Of a stretch of DNA of 64,000 bases, positions 48,927-60,284 are shown piece by piece. Location: positions 19,282,001-19,346,000 of the forward strand of contig OX485803.1 in NCBI GenBank assembly GCA_950295325.1, in the 5' to 3' direction. This DNA comes from Polytrichum commune (Eukaryota; Streptophyta; Polytrichopsida; Polytrichales; Polytrichaceae). Positions within the stretch are counted from its first letter, which is position 1, and every line of letters starts with the position of its first letter. The notes beneath the pieces were generated by a model. It saw nothing but the letters and a program-made list of their open reading frames with translations, had not been told where the DNA came from and did not search any database. The translations under genes were made by a program, and so were the position numbers.

Positions 48927-49886
48927 ATGGCATCTGTGACTTTCGAGTTAGCAAATTCACAATGTGGTGGGGCGATGCACATGGTAGGGTCCAAACTTGG
49001 GCGTTTGAAGGTTTCATGCACCGCATCCCAACCAAGTTTATTAAGTTTCAAGAGAAGATCAACTTGGAATTTAAAAAATCCCAATCATCACTGGACAATG
49101 AATGCTTTTGGATCAGACACCAAACGAAAATCAAGCCAACATGCCACGACTTCTGCAATCCGTAACATGTCATCAGGTGATGCCCAAAACGATGACAATG
49201 ACAATGACAATTTATTCTGTGAAGTAAAATTGATTGATGCAGAATGCTTGCTGACGGTAGGCAAGAATCTTCTCATAAGATACAAGAACGGGAAGGAAGC
49301 GAGGGTTGAGTACACGGACCCCTCCCATCAGCCAACCTCTGAAATACATGGCGAGCTTGGAGACTCGAGCACTCCTTGTTTGTTTCTTCAATCGAAGAGT
49401 GAGCCTGCACGTATATTGGCACTCCCACACCCGGAAAATACTGTCAACCTGTTCTTAGATAAAGCGAAACTGAACCAACTTTTGAAACTGGAGTTCGCCA
49501 AGGACAATGAGGAGTTCAACTACACCGGCTTGTGGTTGTCGAGAGGAGAAAAACGCGAGTACAAGTCAACATTCACAGTTTACCTCAAGAAGGCGAAGGC
49601 GGAATTCAAGTTTGAGAGGAGCCTTCGCGCGTTGCAGCTCGCGTTGGTGTACAACGTCCCGATTTATGTGCACCGTGACATTCTTGACAAGGACGGGCTC
49701 CAATTCCCAACAACCACCTCAAAGATGGAGCCTTTCAATGAGGTTTTTAAGTCATTGCTCGTGGATATGCGACTCCGGATTGCGTTGGCAGAGGGTCGAT
49801 TCTTGGACGCTGAATTTTGGGAACTCCTCGGACAGAGTTGTGATATTGACACAATCCTAATGGGACCGCGGATGGGATTGATGTAG
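48927..49886 (+). CDS. Unrecognised protein of about 319 residues, possibly plastid-targeted
   Basis: A single open exon; an in-frame ATG at 48,894 lies inside the upstream tandem repeat, so I prefer the next ATG at 48,927 (MASVTFELANS). The first 70 or so residues are basic and rich in serine, threonine and asparagine, with VSCTAS near residue 30, resembling a plastid transit peptide. A short acidic low-complexity segment (DDNDNDN) follows, then about 220 residues of mixed charged and hydrophobic sequence (for example RYKNGKEARVEYTDPS, NEEFNYTGLWLSRGEKREY, YLKKAKAEFKFERSL and VYNVPIYVHRDILDKDG) that looks like one globular domain. I recognise no family. GC content and codon use exceed the flanks, supporting a real gene. 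Function is unknown; later exons cannot be excluded. Confidence 0.6.
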   Translation: MASVTFELANSQCGGAMHMVGSKLGRLKVSCTASQPSLLSFKRRSTWNLKNPNHHWTMNAFGSDTKRKSSQHATTSAIRNMSSGDAQNDDNDNDNLFCEVKLIDAECLLTVGKNLLIRYKNGKEARVEYTDPSHQPTSEIHGELGDSSTPCLFLQSKSEPARILALPHPENTVNLFLDKAKLNQLLKLEFAKDNEEFNYTGLWLSRGEKREYKSTFTVYLKKAKAEFKFERSLRALQLALVYNVPIYVHRDILDKDGLQFPTTTSKMEPFNEVFKSLLVDMRLRIALAEGRFLDAEFWELLGQSCDIDTILMGPRMGLM

Positions 49887-51919
49887 ATTAGATTAAATTA
49901 GTGCTCAGTTCAATTATAAACAAAAGATGCTGTGCCGATGTTTTGTTCTAATACAACCTCACCTATTTTAAGGTATGCAGGGCTTATGTGGTATTTCTTT
50001 TGAAAGACACCTCTATTTGAGTGGTATATGGCAAGGCTTGTTCTTAAGGATGGACACGAAAAGAAATATGTTTCTATGTTGAGATTGGACGATGTGCTTA
50101 AAACATAGACACCATTCTAGGTTCTAACTCATGACACAATTCCTAGGGCTTATGTGATCATTTAGAAAATAAGAGTTAAGTATGACCTCTCCTAACTTCT
50201 GTGTCTCAACTCCGATTCTGAAAGTTGAAATGACGAAATGCATGATCCGCTAACTGGATGAGTCAATTCCCAGTTCAATCCCAAGGCTAAAATTGTCTGG
50301 AGTTGGCAGTGGATACAATAGGGCCACACACCATTTTGTCATCCATGTGGACCACTTCTGACTGCTGAGAAATCTGACACCAGGCTTCCTGACCTGCCGA
50401 ATCATTATATGAACAACTTCTCTTTTGATCTCCACTTGTTTCAAGAATCTCAAAATATTTGGCACACTATTAAGGTCCTTTTGATTTTCATTGGTTTCAA
50501 GCATCTCAAATTATATCAATCTTATCAAATTCAGTCTGTGATCTTCTAGAGAAATTGGCTGATGTATCTTGGTATGAGCAAGCTCCAGAAAAAGGAAGCT
50601 AGCTACAAGCTTTTCAGGCTCAATGCAGTTTCTGTCCATGATCATACACATTTCTTCTAGAGCCCAGACAGTAATCCCAAAAATTCCAGAATATAAATTG
50701 TGTAGATGACATGCGCTAAACCTTGCAGGAGTTCAGAATTCTCCAGAAAGACTTGAAGCTTTCCAGTCTACGTCCACAAAGTGTCAGTTGTTTGTGCAGT
50801 CCATCACACTCGAGGCACACTGCAGTTGGAATCATTTGAATTTCATGTTGGTCAAATTTGTGCATCAGCAGAGGAAGAATGGAATCTGCGCGATTCTCTG
50901 AAGTTGAACAGAGAGGTAGAGTAGTAAAAAACATGATGCTAAAAGAATGACAGATGTGTCCAGCCATTTGATACAGCCCTGCAAAATGTACATTGCATCA
51001 CATTGTGGACTACACCATAGAGCAATCTCTACAATGATGTTGTTGATCAATGATGACTCAAATGGTGTACATGATTAGTTAAGTTGCTTCCACTCCGTGC
51101 AAGGCCTTTTTAATTCTGCAGATCAAGTCAGGGTAAACTACATTAATATCCACTGGTGAATGACAACAATCCTTGTATTAGTACCTTCTGATGCTAATGA
51201 AGTTGGAAATGCTCCTCCAGATGTAAGAACCTAGGTTGGTAGCAGCTCCAGCTTCATTGACAAATCAGATATCACTTTCACGAATTTTGCCACAAATAAG
51301 CCATTTGTGTTGGAAATTACAGGATCAAAGCAGACGGTAACCCCCATGACTTCCCAATATCAAATTCGTATAGTTCTGATAAGGGACAGGAAAAGGCCAT
51401 CAGATACATTACAACTGCCGGGATACAGAAATTTTGATGCATCAATATGCAGTCATAAATCAAGCCGAGTCTTTTTGTGAATAAGCTCCCACTATCTTTT
51501 TGTTGCATGAGGGTTGCATTTGTGATTGCTGTTGAACCTAGAATGTTTATAATTATGATATTATGCACATAGTTTAATCTCATTGTAAGGTGTGCCTTTC
51601 TGGTGTTCAATCATAAGTAAAAGCCTTGTCATTTACTACTCAAATATAGGTGTCCAATCTATAGAGTGACCACATAAGGCCAACATATGCTCGGTACTTT
51701 TGTGTTTACCAAACTAGAAGAGACTCATCAAGCCACTTTAAGAAATACTGGACAAACTGTAACAGCACATTGTGATTTGTAAACAGGAAAAAGAGTATGG
51801 TACATATCCTGAAAGGTCGGACTATCTTAGCAAAAACTTGAAACGACCAAATTCAGTGTACTCACTAAGACTCAAATAATAAGGCTGCATTAACTTCAAC
51901 AAGGAATACTTTATAAAAA
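49887..51919 (-). other. Intergenic region and probable 3' UTR of the Lin0512 gene
   Basis: About 50,000-50,130 is a family-N repeat copy ('ttgagtggtatatggcaagg', 'caccattctaggttcta'). From 50,200 to 51,900 the minus strand shows only short frames without domains. The portion next to 51,919 is probably 3' untranslated sequence. Confidence 0.4.
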
Positions 51920-54727
51920 CTAGTACCCAACATACACAGCTGCATTGACTACATAGCAATCATCATTCTTGTCGCCCATTGCCTCCAAAGCCACACCACT
52001 TGAGCAGATGAGCCCACCATCCACGACTTCAACATCCAGTATTTCGCCACTGCACAGAGCGTAATTCCTTGCTGTCAGCATGAGGACTTACTAATATTGC
52101 AGTGAAGATCAAAGTAGAAACTTCCCCTTGTTGGAATTTGAGAATATCAACCTAGGCAAAGTAGTGACTAATGAATTAGAGAATACGCGCAGCCCTGACA
52201 TTTCTAAAATCCTGAGAAAATAAGGCGAACGACTTCAACAATCAGTTTGATTGAATCCTATACAGATAAGGAATACCATTGAATTACCTGGAATACTCAT
52301 GGCATGCAGTTCATCTATCTCTAAATTGGATGGGACTCATGTAATAACTTACTATGGAAACACAGCCTTCACCTTCTCCAGATCAAGGCCACTTTGTGCA
52401 GAATGAGGTACTCCCAGCTTTACCCTCAACTTCATTTGTTGATAGCTGACTCCAGGAAGTGCACCTGCCAAAAGAGAATGCCATGTCAAATTCATGGCTG
52501 TCCCTTGACATAAATCCAGAAGTGCAGCACTCTGTCGAAATCATGTCTTATAGAAGACCAGAGAGCGATCTTCAGCTGTAAAGAATTCAATTATAAGCCT
52601 TTCGGGGGAAAATCCATACCAGTTCGAAAAGCAGGAATGGAATTTGAGCTGATAGCGTTCTTGCATGCTCTCACGGCAGCAGCTGTGATATCCTGTCTGC
52701 CCATTTCCACTTACTGTCAAGATCTTTGTTCTCCTCAATGGCAGCAGTTAAGAGCATCTTTAACAATCACTATAATTTTTCTCTCTCAATAATTGGCTTT
52801 CCAGGTGTTTTTGGAGCAAAGTTGCATACTCTTACCATCCACAAAGCCCAAACTTTATCCAAATCTTTATTGCCTACCAATGACCGAGACACAGGCAACC
52901 TTCTGAACCCCTACCACCCTCAAAAGTCGAGTGACCAAGGACTTTAGAGGGTTGTGTCTCCCTTAATAATTGGCGGCAAATATACATGGACTTCATAGGT
53001 GGCATGAGCATTCCTCGTTGGCCCAAGAAACTTTGAAAACTGCTATTAAGAGAATCATTCTACAGCGACCATAGAAGTTGTTCTAAGCTTATACACAACA
53101 GGACAAAGATAAAAGTTCAAACCTGACATGCTTCCACATATTCCACTGTTGAGTTCTGTTTTATCGGGCAAATATGTGGTTTTTGACTGTAACTCACATT
53201 TAAGAAGTTGCGGATTAAGAGCAACTCCTATGGTCACTTGAAATGATTCTCTCAATAACCAGCTCTCTAGGTTTATTCAGAGCAAGACTGCATGATCATT
53301 CCATCCACGAAACCTGTGCGTCTTCCATATCCTTATTACCCACAGATTATTGAGAGTTAATCCTGTAAACCGCTTCCCACACTGAAGAATTGAGTGTCAA
53401 AGGACTAGAGGGTGTTCTCTCTCTCAATAGTAGGTGGGCAAAAAAAGATTTATGATGAATATGATATATGTGAGAGTGAGCATGCGACATTTGGCCGACA
53501 TGCTTCCACAGATTCCACTTGAGTTTTGTTTTCCGGGACAAATGCGAGGTTGTTGACTGTAACTTACATTTCAGAGCCTGTGGATTAAGCAGCACCAAAT
53601 TTAAGCAATACACTGAATATGACAATATATACTACGGTCCATATATAATATATACAGCTCACTTTAGGTTACAATTCCTGTGCATTGTGGTGCCACTCAA
53701 AACAGCATCCCATAATTTGATAGGTTGTCACTACATAAAACATCCTTCCCAATTCAATTGGATGTTGAATTCATGTCTTCCTTCATCGCCCTTCCCCCCC
53801 ATCAACCAACAATCAGGAAAGTTTTATTGTGATGGCCGGTCTACCCTGTAGGTGTATGCGGAGTAAGCAAAGCTCGTTCGAAATTACAGTAAGCATCTAT
53901 ACATTATAGATGTCCCTCCACTACATCAACTGGTTCTTCACCAAACCATAAACCTCAGGCCTAAAACCCTCAAGAAGCTTTGCGGAACACATAATTATTT
54001 GCTTATCGATGCAATTGGGACCCACCCTGCAATTTCATGCAGAACGATAGTATGCTGCTGCGCAGAACTTATTGTTCTGAAAAGAGTTTCGAATGTTAAC
54101 CCTCAATTGCAAAGCGTACACAGGGAAAACCCCACATCTTGCTGATGGTTAGGAACTTACAAATGCACTAAACCCTCTACATGAGATTTTCCAAGGCAAG
54201 AAACAAAACCCTCAAGAAGATTTGCAGAACACATAATCATCCGCTTGTTATTGCAACTGGGTCACACACAATTCTCCCTCCAATCATTTGAAACAATATT
54301 ATGCTACTGCGGAAATCTTATTCAAGTGATAACAATCCTGAATGTTGACCCTCAATTGCAAAGCGTACACAGGGAAAACGCTCACAATGCCGATGATTAG
54401 GAACTTACAAATGCACTGAACCCTATGATAAAAGTTCCTAGGGCAAGAAACGAACCCATGCTGATCGTATCCGGTTCCCATCTCCACAAACAAGAGACGC
54501 AGCTTATGCGGTGATTCAAGGGTGGCAGAAGAATTTGTGGAGTCTTCCATCGCCGCGCAGCATGCAACTTCCCCTCTTCGCAACGCAGATGATGATAAAA
54601 CCCTAATAATGGGTTGTGGGATGCTTGGGGAATGCGGAGATAATTGAAAAGATGGAGACCGAGAGAATGAGACCGAGGGGGGAGTGGCGACCAGGGAAAG
54701 AGGCGTGGGTGAATACCGCAGTAGCAT
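51920..54727 (-). CDS. Lin0512-family conserved protein, probably plastid-targeted
   Basis: Four exons on the minus strand: 54,727-54,456; 52,696-52,620; 52,464-52,353; 52,049-51,920, all GT-AG and in phase, giving 196 residues. Residues 1-59 are rich in serine and proline with few acidic residues and end in GEVACCAA, resembling a chloroplast transit peptide. The mature part carries the family hallmarks: LLFVEMGTGYDQHGQDITAA (about 78-97), AVRACKNAISSNSIPAF, LPGVSYQQMKLRVKLGVP, VKAVFPYGEILDVEVVDGGL, ALEAMGDKNDDCYVVNAAV and a C-terminal GY. The family (TIGR02058 type) is shared by bacteria and plants and has no established function; the conserved D-Q-H-G-Q-D and G-D-K-N-D motifs suggest ligand or metal binding. 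An ATG at 54,835 would add 36 residues; I prefer 54,727. The 1.76-kb first intron holds two MITE copies. Confidence 0.88.
52752..53083 (-). mobile_element. Intronic MITE with TAA target duplication, family I, copy 1
   Basis: Lies in intron 1 of the Lin0512 gene. The left end GAGCATCTTTAACAATCACT and right end 'agcgaccatagaagttgttc' are an imperfect inverted repeat flanked by TAA (52,749-52,751 and 53,084-53,086). Internal words ('ctctcaataattggc', 'ggactttagagggtt') recur in copies 2 and 3. Confidence 0.75.
53111..53595 (-). mobile_element. Intronic family I MITE, copy 2, between duplicated flanks
   Basis: The element starts at 53,219 with GAGCAACTCCTATGGTCACT after a TAA and runs to about 53,491, where its right end is missing. 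The 105 bases before it (53,111-53,215: 'gacatgcttccacatattcc', 'ttgactgtaactcacattt') are repeated after it (53,493-53,595: 'gacatgcttccacagattcc', 'ttgactgtaacttacattt'). So the intron carries a direct duplication that brackets the truncated element. Confidence 0.7.
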
Positions 54728-56014
54728 GGCTGGTGAGATTCTGCTACTCAGAATGAGGGCAACAAATACTGGGAATGGTTCACCGCACAAGCTTTGTCCC
54801 CACCGGTATTTACACAATTCATCTTTCACAACCAAGCCATTTCTTTATTGCCAAGTTCATGTTCCGATTAATTGTCCACCTGTATTGCAATAACAAATCT
54901 TTCTCATCGAACCGGAAAGGGAATTCTTCGCAGGACTTTCGAAAGATGACCATGTAATAGCAATATACATGTGTATGTATCCCTTGTTAGTTATAACTAA
55001 TTAATCAGTTTATGTCTGAAATTAGACTCCTAACTGAAAGGATGACTGCTCTTATCAATAAATGGGTGCCACAAATGTTCGAGGCAAACAGTGAACTTGA
55101 AATGAAAGACTGAGAAGGGTATTGCCATTTTAGCGAGTACTTTTGAGAAATGACTCCATGAGAAATGAGGTTCTGAAACAACATAAGAACTTGATTGTAT
55201 GAATTTGATTGGAATTCTTGCGAAGGGATGAGCAAGTTGAAAGAGGATCAGTAGGTATGCAAGTAGAGAACTCAATGCCAATTGAACTGAATACTCTCGA
55301 GGCATTTCCAGTGTTTCCAGTGATTATGAGACCTTTCCAATGTTTCCATCACCTGCAACAATTGTTATCTTAAGTTTGACAGACAGTTATACCAATTCTA
55401 CAGGATTGGGCAGGAACCCTTTCATTGCTTTTGAGCACCCCTACAGAGTTGAGTAACACATTCTACAACCTGCTCAGCTGTGTCCTGTCATTCCTTAACT
55501 GAAGATAGATTGCAGTGCACTGGTGGGATGCAAATGTGGAGGGGCATGATCACAACAAAGTTGTTCTTGCCAGAACCAGGACATCCTAAGTTCTGGCACA
55601 TAATTGCACTAGTCTCCCACAGAAGATGTAGATATAAACTCACAAAGAAATATGTCAGCCCAATTGCTTTCTCAGGCTCGTGATTCTCATTCAGAAAGTA
55701 TTGTTGCCACTGTTGTAATAAGCTGCCAGTACATGGGATTTGATAGCTTGAATCTACAGGCAATAGGTACCTCAACCAAACTAGAATGGTGACACTCATC
55801 CATTAGGCTAACTATAAGAACAATTAACTTGGTGCAAAATGACACCTGCTGATGCTCAATATGTGCAACAATACCACACATCATTGTGTCGGGAAGGACA
55901 CAATGATTTCAGGCAAGTTTGATTCAAGTAACCTCAATGCAAAATTATGTTCGCAGAATACACCAGTCTGATTTGGCTCTATAGCCGAGGTCTTTATCTC
56001 AGACACACCAGTCT
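54728..56014 (-). promoter_or_regulatory. Region between the Lin0512 and U1-C genes
   Basis: Contains the promoter and 5' UTR of the Lin0512 gene at its left and the 3' UTR of the U1-C gene at its right, since both genes point left. Short minus-strand frames (for example 55,488-55,799) show no domain. Transcript ends cannot be placed by eye. Confidence 0.4.
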
Positions 56015-59000
56015 CTACCTTTGATAAACTGGGCCACTATTGTATGTGGTGGGCTGGGATGGCCTGGTTGGCCCGTTGGAATACTGCTGCTGGACACCAT
56101 TGTTTGTTGAGTACTGGGGCTGAGTACCAGTGCTGCCAGATGTATACTGAGGTGTGCTATTGCTGCCAGAGTACTGCAAGACAACACAGAAAATCCTCAA
56201 GATTGTAAACTATCTAGAAAACAAATGCAGAAATAGATGCTCTGTAAATAGGGTACCCATATTCCACCAAATTTGAGTATGTTGTGTACTACATGGTCAT
56301 AGGAACACTATATAACTGGAACACTGCAGATACCTGAGGTGCACCATTGCTCGTTGAGTATTGCGACTGTGACGGACCATTGCTACTGTAGTACTGAGCA
56401 GGTCCGTTACTGGAAGGAGGTGCTGCTACAGGTGGCCTGTAAGAAGGTGGAGGTCCACTTCCAGGTGCATAACCTGCCTCACAAGCACTTTACAATATTA
56501 ATACTATGGTGCAGCAACCATAATGAGCTTACGGTTTACAATATTAAGTAAACTAAGTTTAACTCATACACAATAAGTTGTTGCAATAAAGTTAACCTGC
56601 ATGAAGAGGTTCAGATAGAAAATTTGACTGAGCAATGTTACATGAATTTGGGGATAACTTACCTGGAGAAGGTCCTGTAGGTGGAGGCAGGACAGGTGGT
56701 CGAAGAGTTGGTAGTCCAGCAGGCCGCTGAAGCAAGCCTGGTGTAGGAAGAGGCTTGTATTGACCTTGTAGGGTTGCCAAGTGTGAGTAGACTGCTCCAC
56801 CCACTTGTTGCTGCGCTAATGCTGCTGCTGTTTGCCCTAAGTGCTCCTTCACTTTCTGATCAATCAGACTTTGTGTCTGTTGCTCCTCAAATTGCTGGTA
56901 ATATTGCCGGACATTTGCCTGGAACCACAGAAGAGTGCTTCAGATATGACATAATTCATATCTACAACTTGATCAATTAAAATCAGTGAATAAATTTCCA
57001 GGTGCTAATATATTGCAACAAAAATACACATCTTCAAATCAAAGGCTCCAAACAGAGAGAAATTGACTATGTGATCTGCAGGCCATTTATAAAGGCTGGG
57101 CTGTCATCTAACCTTGTGCTTATAACCTGCACAGTGCTGTTTCCTCACTGATGGCTGCACACACAGAAGACCAAATTACTACAGACAAGTATAACAGAAT
57201 ACAAATTGTTCATAGAATCAGTATCTGACAGTCTAAGAGCCTGCTGCAACCTACTATTAACAAAGCTATCATAGGCCATGAGAAAGGCTAATATTGTTCT
57301 TGACTATAACTGAGATCTAACAGAAATATATTACAAGCAACTTGGAAACACCTGACTCTGACTTTTGGAACACACTACTTGTCTTCATTGTCATTGGTGC
57401 TTCAATATTCCATGACCAGGCTTACCGAATCATGAGTCAAATGTGTGTCACAGTAGTCACAATAATATCTGCAAGTCATTGAGAACAACATTCAGTCAAA
57501 TGTCATAGCTTTCTGAAAACTACCCCTGACTACACCCAACTGTCATAAACGCACAACCATGTCCCATAATTTTCATACGCCTTAAATAATTTGAACTAGT
57601 GAATTTATTCTCTATGAAAAACCCCTGGCACAAAAGCTCAGAGTTATCTTCAACAAAACCCAACTACAGGTTGCATACTCGATTATTGAGGGGGTTGGAG
57701 AACATTGAGTCAAAGAAAGTGGTTAAAAATGCCAGTACAGTTCTACAGCTAGAGAAAATTCCATGCTAAAATCTTGGAAATCATCGCTATAGACTGAGAA
57801 AGGGCCCACCCTAATATATCGCCATGAAACAGTTCCAAATTCTTTAGCTTGAGCATGCTTTCCCATACATACATTATTTACCAAGTACAAACCTTCTTAT
57901 CGCTTTTTGGAAGGATGCCAGACATAAATTCGGTATCCAGAGTTTCATGGTTTTAGTACACAGTATCCCCTATTAGGGTCCCCGATGCTGATTCAAAACC
58001 CTGTGAGTCTAAGTTGATATGCAAGTGACAACACTTGCTTGGAGTAAGTTAAGCATCACATTGACTGAATATGAACTTTCTCTCCAGTTTAAACTTACGA
58101 CCACAGACTTGTAGGGCATTGCGATAATTTGACCCTATTAGACCACATCCGAAACCTATACAATATTCAGAATCCCGTTAACTCACTACAGAGAAATTTC
58201 CTCAAGCGGATTCAAGACTAAAATCATTATAAGCAACTCCTAAAGTCACTGGAAAATGATTCTCTCAATAATCGGCTTTGAGGTTTTTGACGGGGGCAAG
58301 ACCACATGCTCCTTTCACCCATAAAGCCTAGAGTTTCCAAATCCATAGTGCCCACCGATTACTGAGAGAGATGCAACCCTCTAAACCCCTTCCCACCCTC
58401 AAGAATCAAGGGTCAGAGGACTTAAGAGGGTCGTCTTTCTCTCAATAATTGATGAGCAGTGAAAATTCATGATATATATGGAATTTATATGTGAGTGTGC
58501 ATGCGACATTGGCCCAAAATACTTTGCATGCCGATTATTGAGAAAATTACTTTACAGTGACCATGGGAGTTGCTCTAAGAATGTGCCCAGGAAATTCAGC
58601 TCCAAGTTATCTTGCCACAGACTGATGGCTTCATTTATCAAGTAAGAGGTCGCGCTCTCTCCAAGACCGAGTCAAGTATTCACTTTCAGAAGAACTACCT
58701 ACTCCGGAGCAGCTTCTCTTCCTGAATGCAATACACTCCACAACAGTCTCCGCTGACGAGGAAAACCGCAAAGAAAAACACGAACACTCTCCAAGAAATT
58801 CCCTCCCCCCCCCCTCCCCTCCCCCAAACCCTTCTGTTCCTTTAGGTTAACCCTAACCAGGATAACAAATGAGAAATAATCCTTATGGAACTCTCCAGAA
58901 ACTACTCCTGCCACCGTAACCAGCACAGAAATTTTCTTCAAACGCCTTCGTCCCTCTCCACGCACTGCTCCTTAGCAACGGAGGCTTCTAGGTCAGAACC

Positions 59001-59121
59001 AACCAAATAAACCCCAAACCTCCTCCCGTTCTTGCCTTCCGGCAGCTTCACCACCAATCACCCGAAAGACATTCTGAAGGAGTGAAAGGGAGGGATATAT
59101 AAAATACACTCACCTAGGCAT
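56015..59121 (-). CDS. U1C: U1 small nuclear ribonucleoprotein C (U1-C)
   Basis: Six exons on the minus strand: 59,121-59,114; 57,468-57,426; 57,154-57,113; 56,918-56,663; 56,473-56,334; 56,173-56,015, all GT-AG and in phase, giving 215 residues. U1-C is a nuclear component of the U1 snRNP that stabilises pairing of U1 snRNA with the 5' splice site. The first 31 residues form the matrin-type C2H2 zinc finger, [20 protein letters not shown] then QHCAGYKHK, with likely ligands C6, C9, H24 and H30. Next come a helical QQ-rich stretch (YYQQFEEQQTQSLIDQKVKE), a proline-rich segment (LRPPVLPPPTGPSPG), and a low-complexity Gln/Ser/Asn/Tyr tail with repeats of the QYSTSNG type. The first coding exon has only 8 bases (Met, Pro and two bases of Arg), followed by a 1.65-kb intron carrying a MITE. 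No defects are seen. Confidence 0.95.
58233..58575 (-). mobile_element. Intronic MITE with TAA target duplication, family I, copy 3
   Basis: Lies in intron 1 of the U1-C gene. It starts GCAACTCCTAAAGTCACTG and ends CAGTGACCATGGGAGTTGCTC'TAA', flanked by TAA at 58,230-58,232 and 58,576-58,578. It shares 'ctctcaataat', 'catgcgacatt' and 'ggacttaagagggt' with the copies in the Lin0512 intron. Confidence 0.8.
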
Positions 59122-59420
59122 GGTGACGAACGAGGTTGTTGTTCTTGTTGGTTAAAAAGCAAAGCAAAGATCCCCCAGCGGTCACCAGGCCTCCATGTCC
59201 TCAACAGCAACTGCCAGAACGTCTCTTCGTTTTCAGAGAGTTTGACTAATGCGTAATGCTTATCGTGTGCGCATTAAGCAGTGGATAGAATTGATTGAAG
59301 GCAAGAAGAGTAGCATTGACAAAGTGCGAGGAGAATGCGAGAGAAGAGGGAGAGTTGAAGCAGGGGAGGGAGAGGCAAACAGAGAAGAGAAGAACAAGAA
59401 GAAACACAAACAGAAAACCA
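59122..59420 (-). promoter_or_regulatory. Promoter and 5' flank of the U1-C gene
   Basis: Directly upstream of the U1-C start codon. It is purine-rich on the plus strand around 59,300-59,400, i.e. pyrimidine-rich on the coding strand, which is common in plant promoters. An open frame across it on the plus strand extends into the next repeat and is not considered a gene. Confidence 0.4.
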
Positions 59421-59421
59421 A

Positions 59422-60284
59422 GGGCCCGTTCACACGGGGTCCCAAGTCCCAAGTCCCAAGTCTCTTAGGTCTATCCATTCAATCTCAGCCGTTGAGAATA
59501 TGGAAGTTGGGACTTACCACTTCACACGGGGTCCCAAGTCCTAAGTCCCAAGTTCCAAGTCTGTTAAGTCTATCCATACAATCTCAGCCGTTGAGAATAC
59601 GGAAGTTGGGACTTACCACTTCACACGGGGTCCCAAGTCCTAAGTCCCAAGTAGGACATGGATGCTTATATGACAACACTTTTTGGAGGTGAGGCTTGGG
59701 ACCTGTGATCAAAGTTGGGTCGAGGACAAAGCTAGACCCAACTCTCAACACAAGTCCCGCAAATATTTTTGCATAAAATAATCAAGATCCAAGTAATTAA
59801 CCCTATTTTCATGGTTTCTTAGAGACTCAAAATTAAAGTCGGGACTTTGCCTCCATATTGGCACTTGCTATCATGAGTAGGATTTTGGGACTAAGGATTA
59901 GTTCACACGGGATCCCAAGTCCTAAGTCCCAAGTCACTAGACTTGGATCTGTCGAATCTCAATCATTGAGAGCATGGAGGTTGGGACTTACCTCTTCACA
60001 CAGGTCCCAAGCCCTAAGTCCCCAAGTATGACATGGATGCCTACATGGCAACACTTTTTGGAGGTGAAGCTTGGGACTTGTGATCAAAGTTGGGCCGAGG
60101 AAAAAACTAGACCAACTCTCAACACAAATCTCACACATATTTTTTTCATAAAATAATCAAGATCCGAGTAATTTACCCTATTTTAATGGTTTCTTGAGGC
60201 TCAAAAGTTGGGACTTTGCCTCCATGTTGGCACTTGATAACATGAGTGGGACTTGGGACTCGGGACCCCATGTGAACCGGTCCC
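59422..60284. mobile_element. Family B elements, copies 2 and 3, joined, with internal tandem repeats
   Basis: The left end GGGCCCGTTCACACGGGGTC and right end GACCCCATGTGAACCGGTCC'C' form an inverted repeat. The block contains two family B bodies (each with 'aactctcaacacaa', 'aaataatcaagatcc' and 'gggactttgcctccat'); the second begins near 59,900. In the first body the subterminal unit 'cttcacacggggtcccaagt', 'ctatccat', 'caatctcagccgttgagaat' is repeated with a period of about 100 bp (three starts at about 59,430, 59,520 and 59,620). Flanking triplets are CAA and TAA, so no clean duplication. Confidence 0.7.

Noticed and set aside
59249-59692. 147-codon plus-strand frame upstream of U1-C
   Set aside because: Its second half is the repeated family B sequence and its first half lies in the promoter; the peptide repeats with the DNA.
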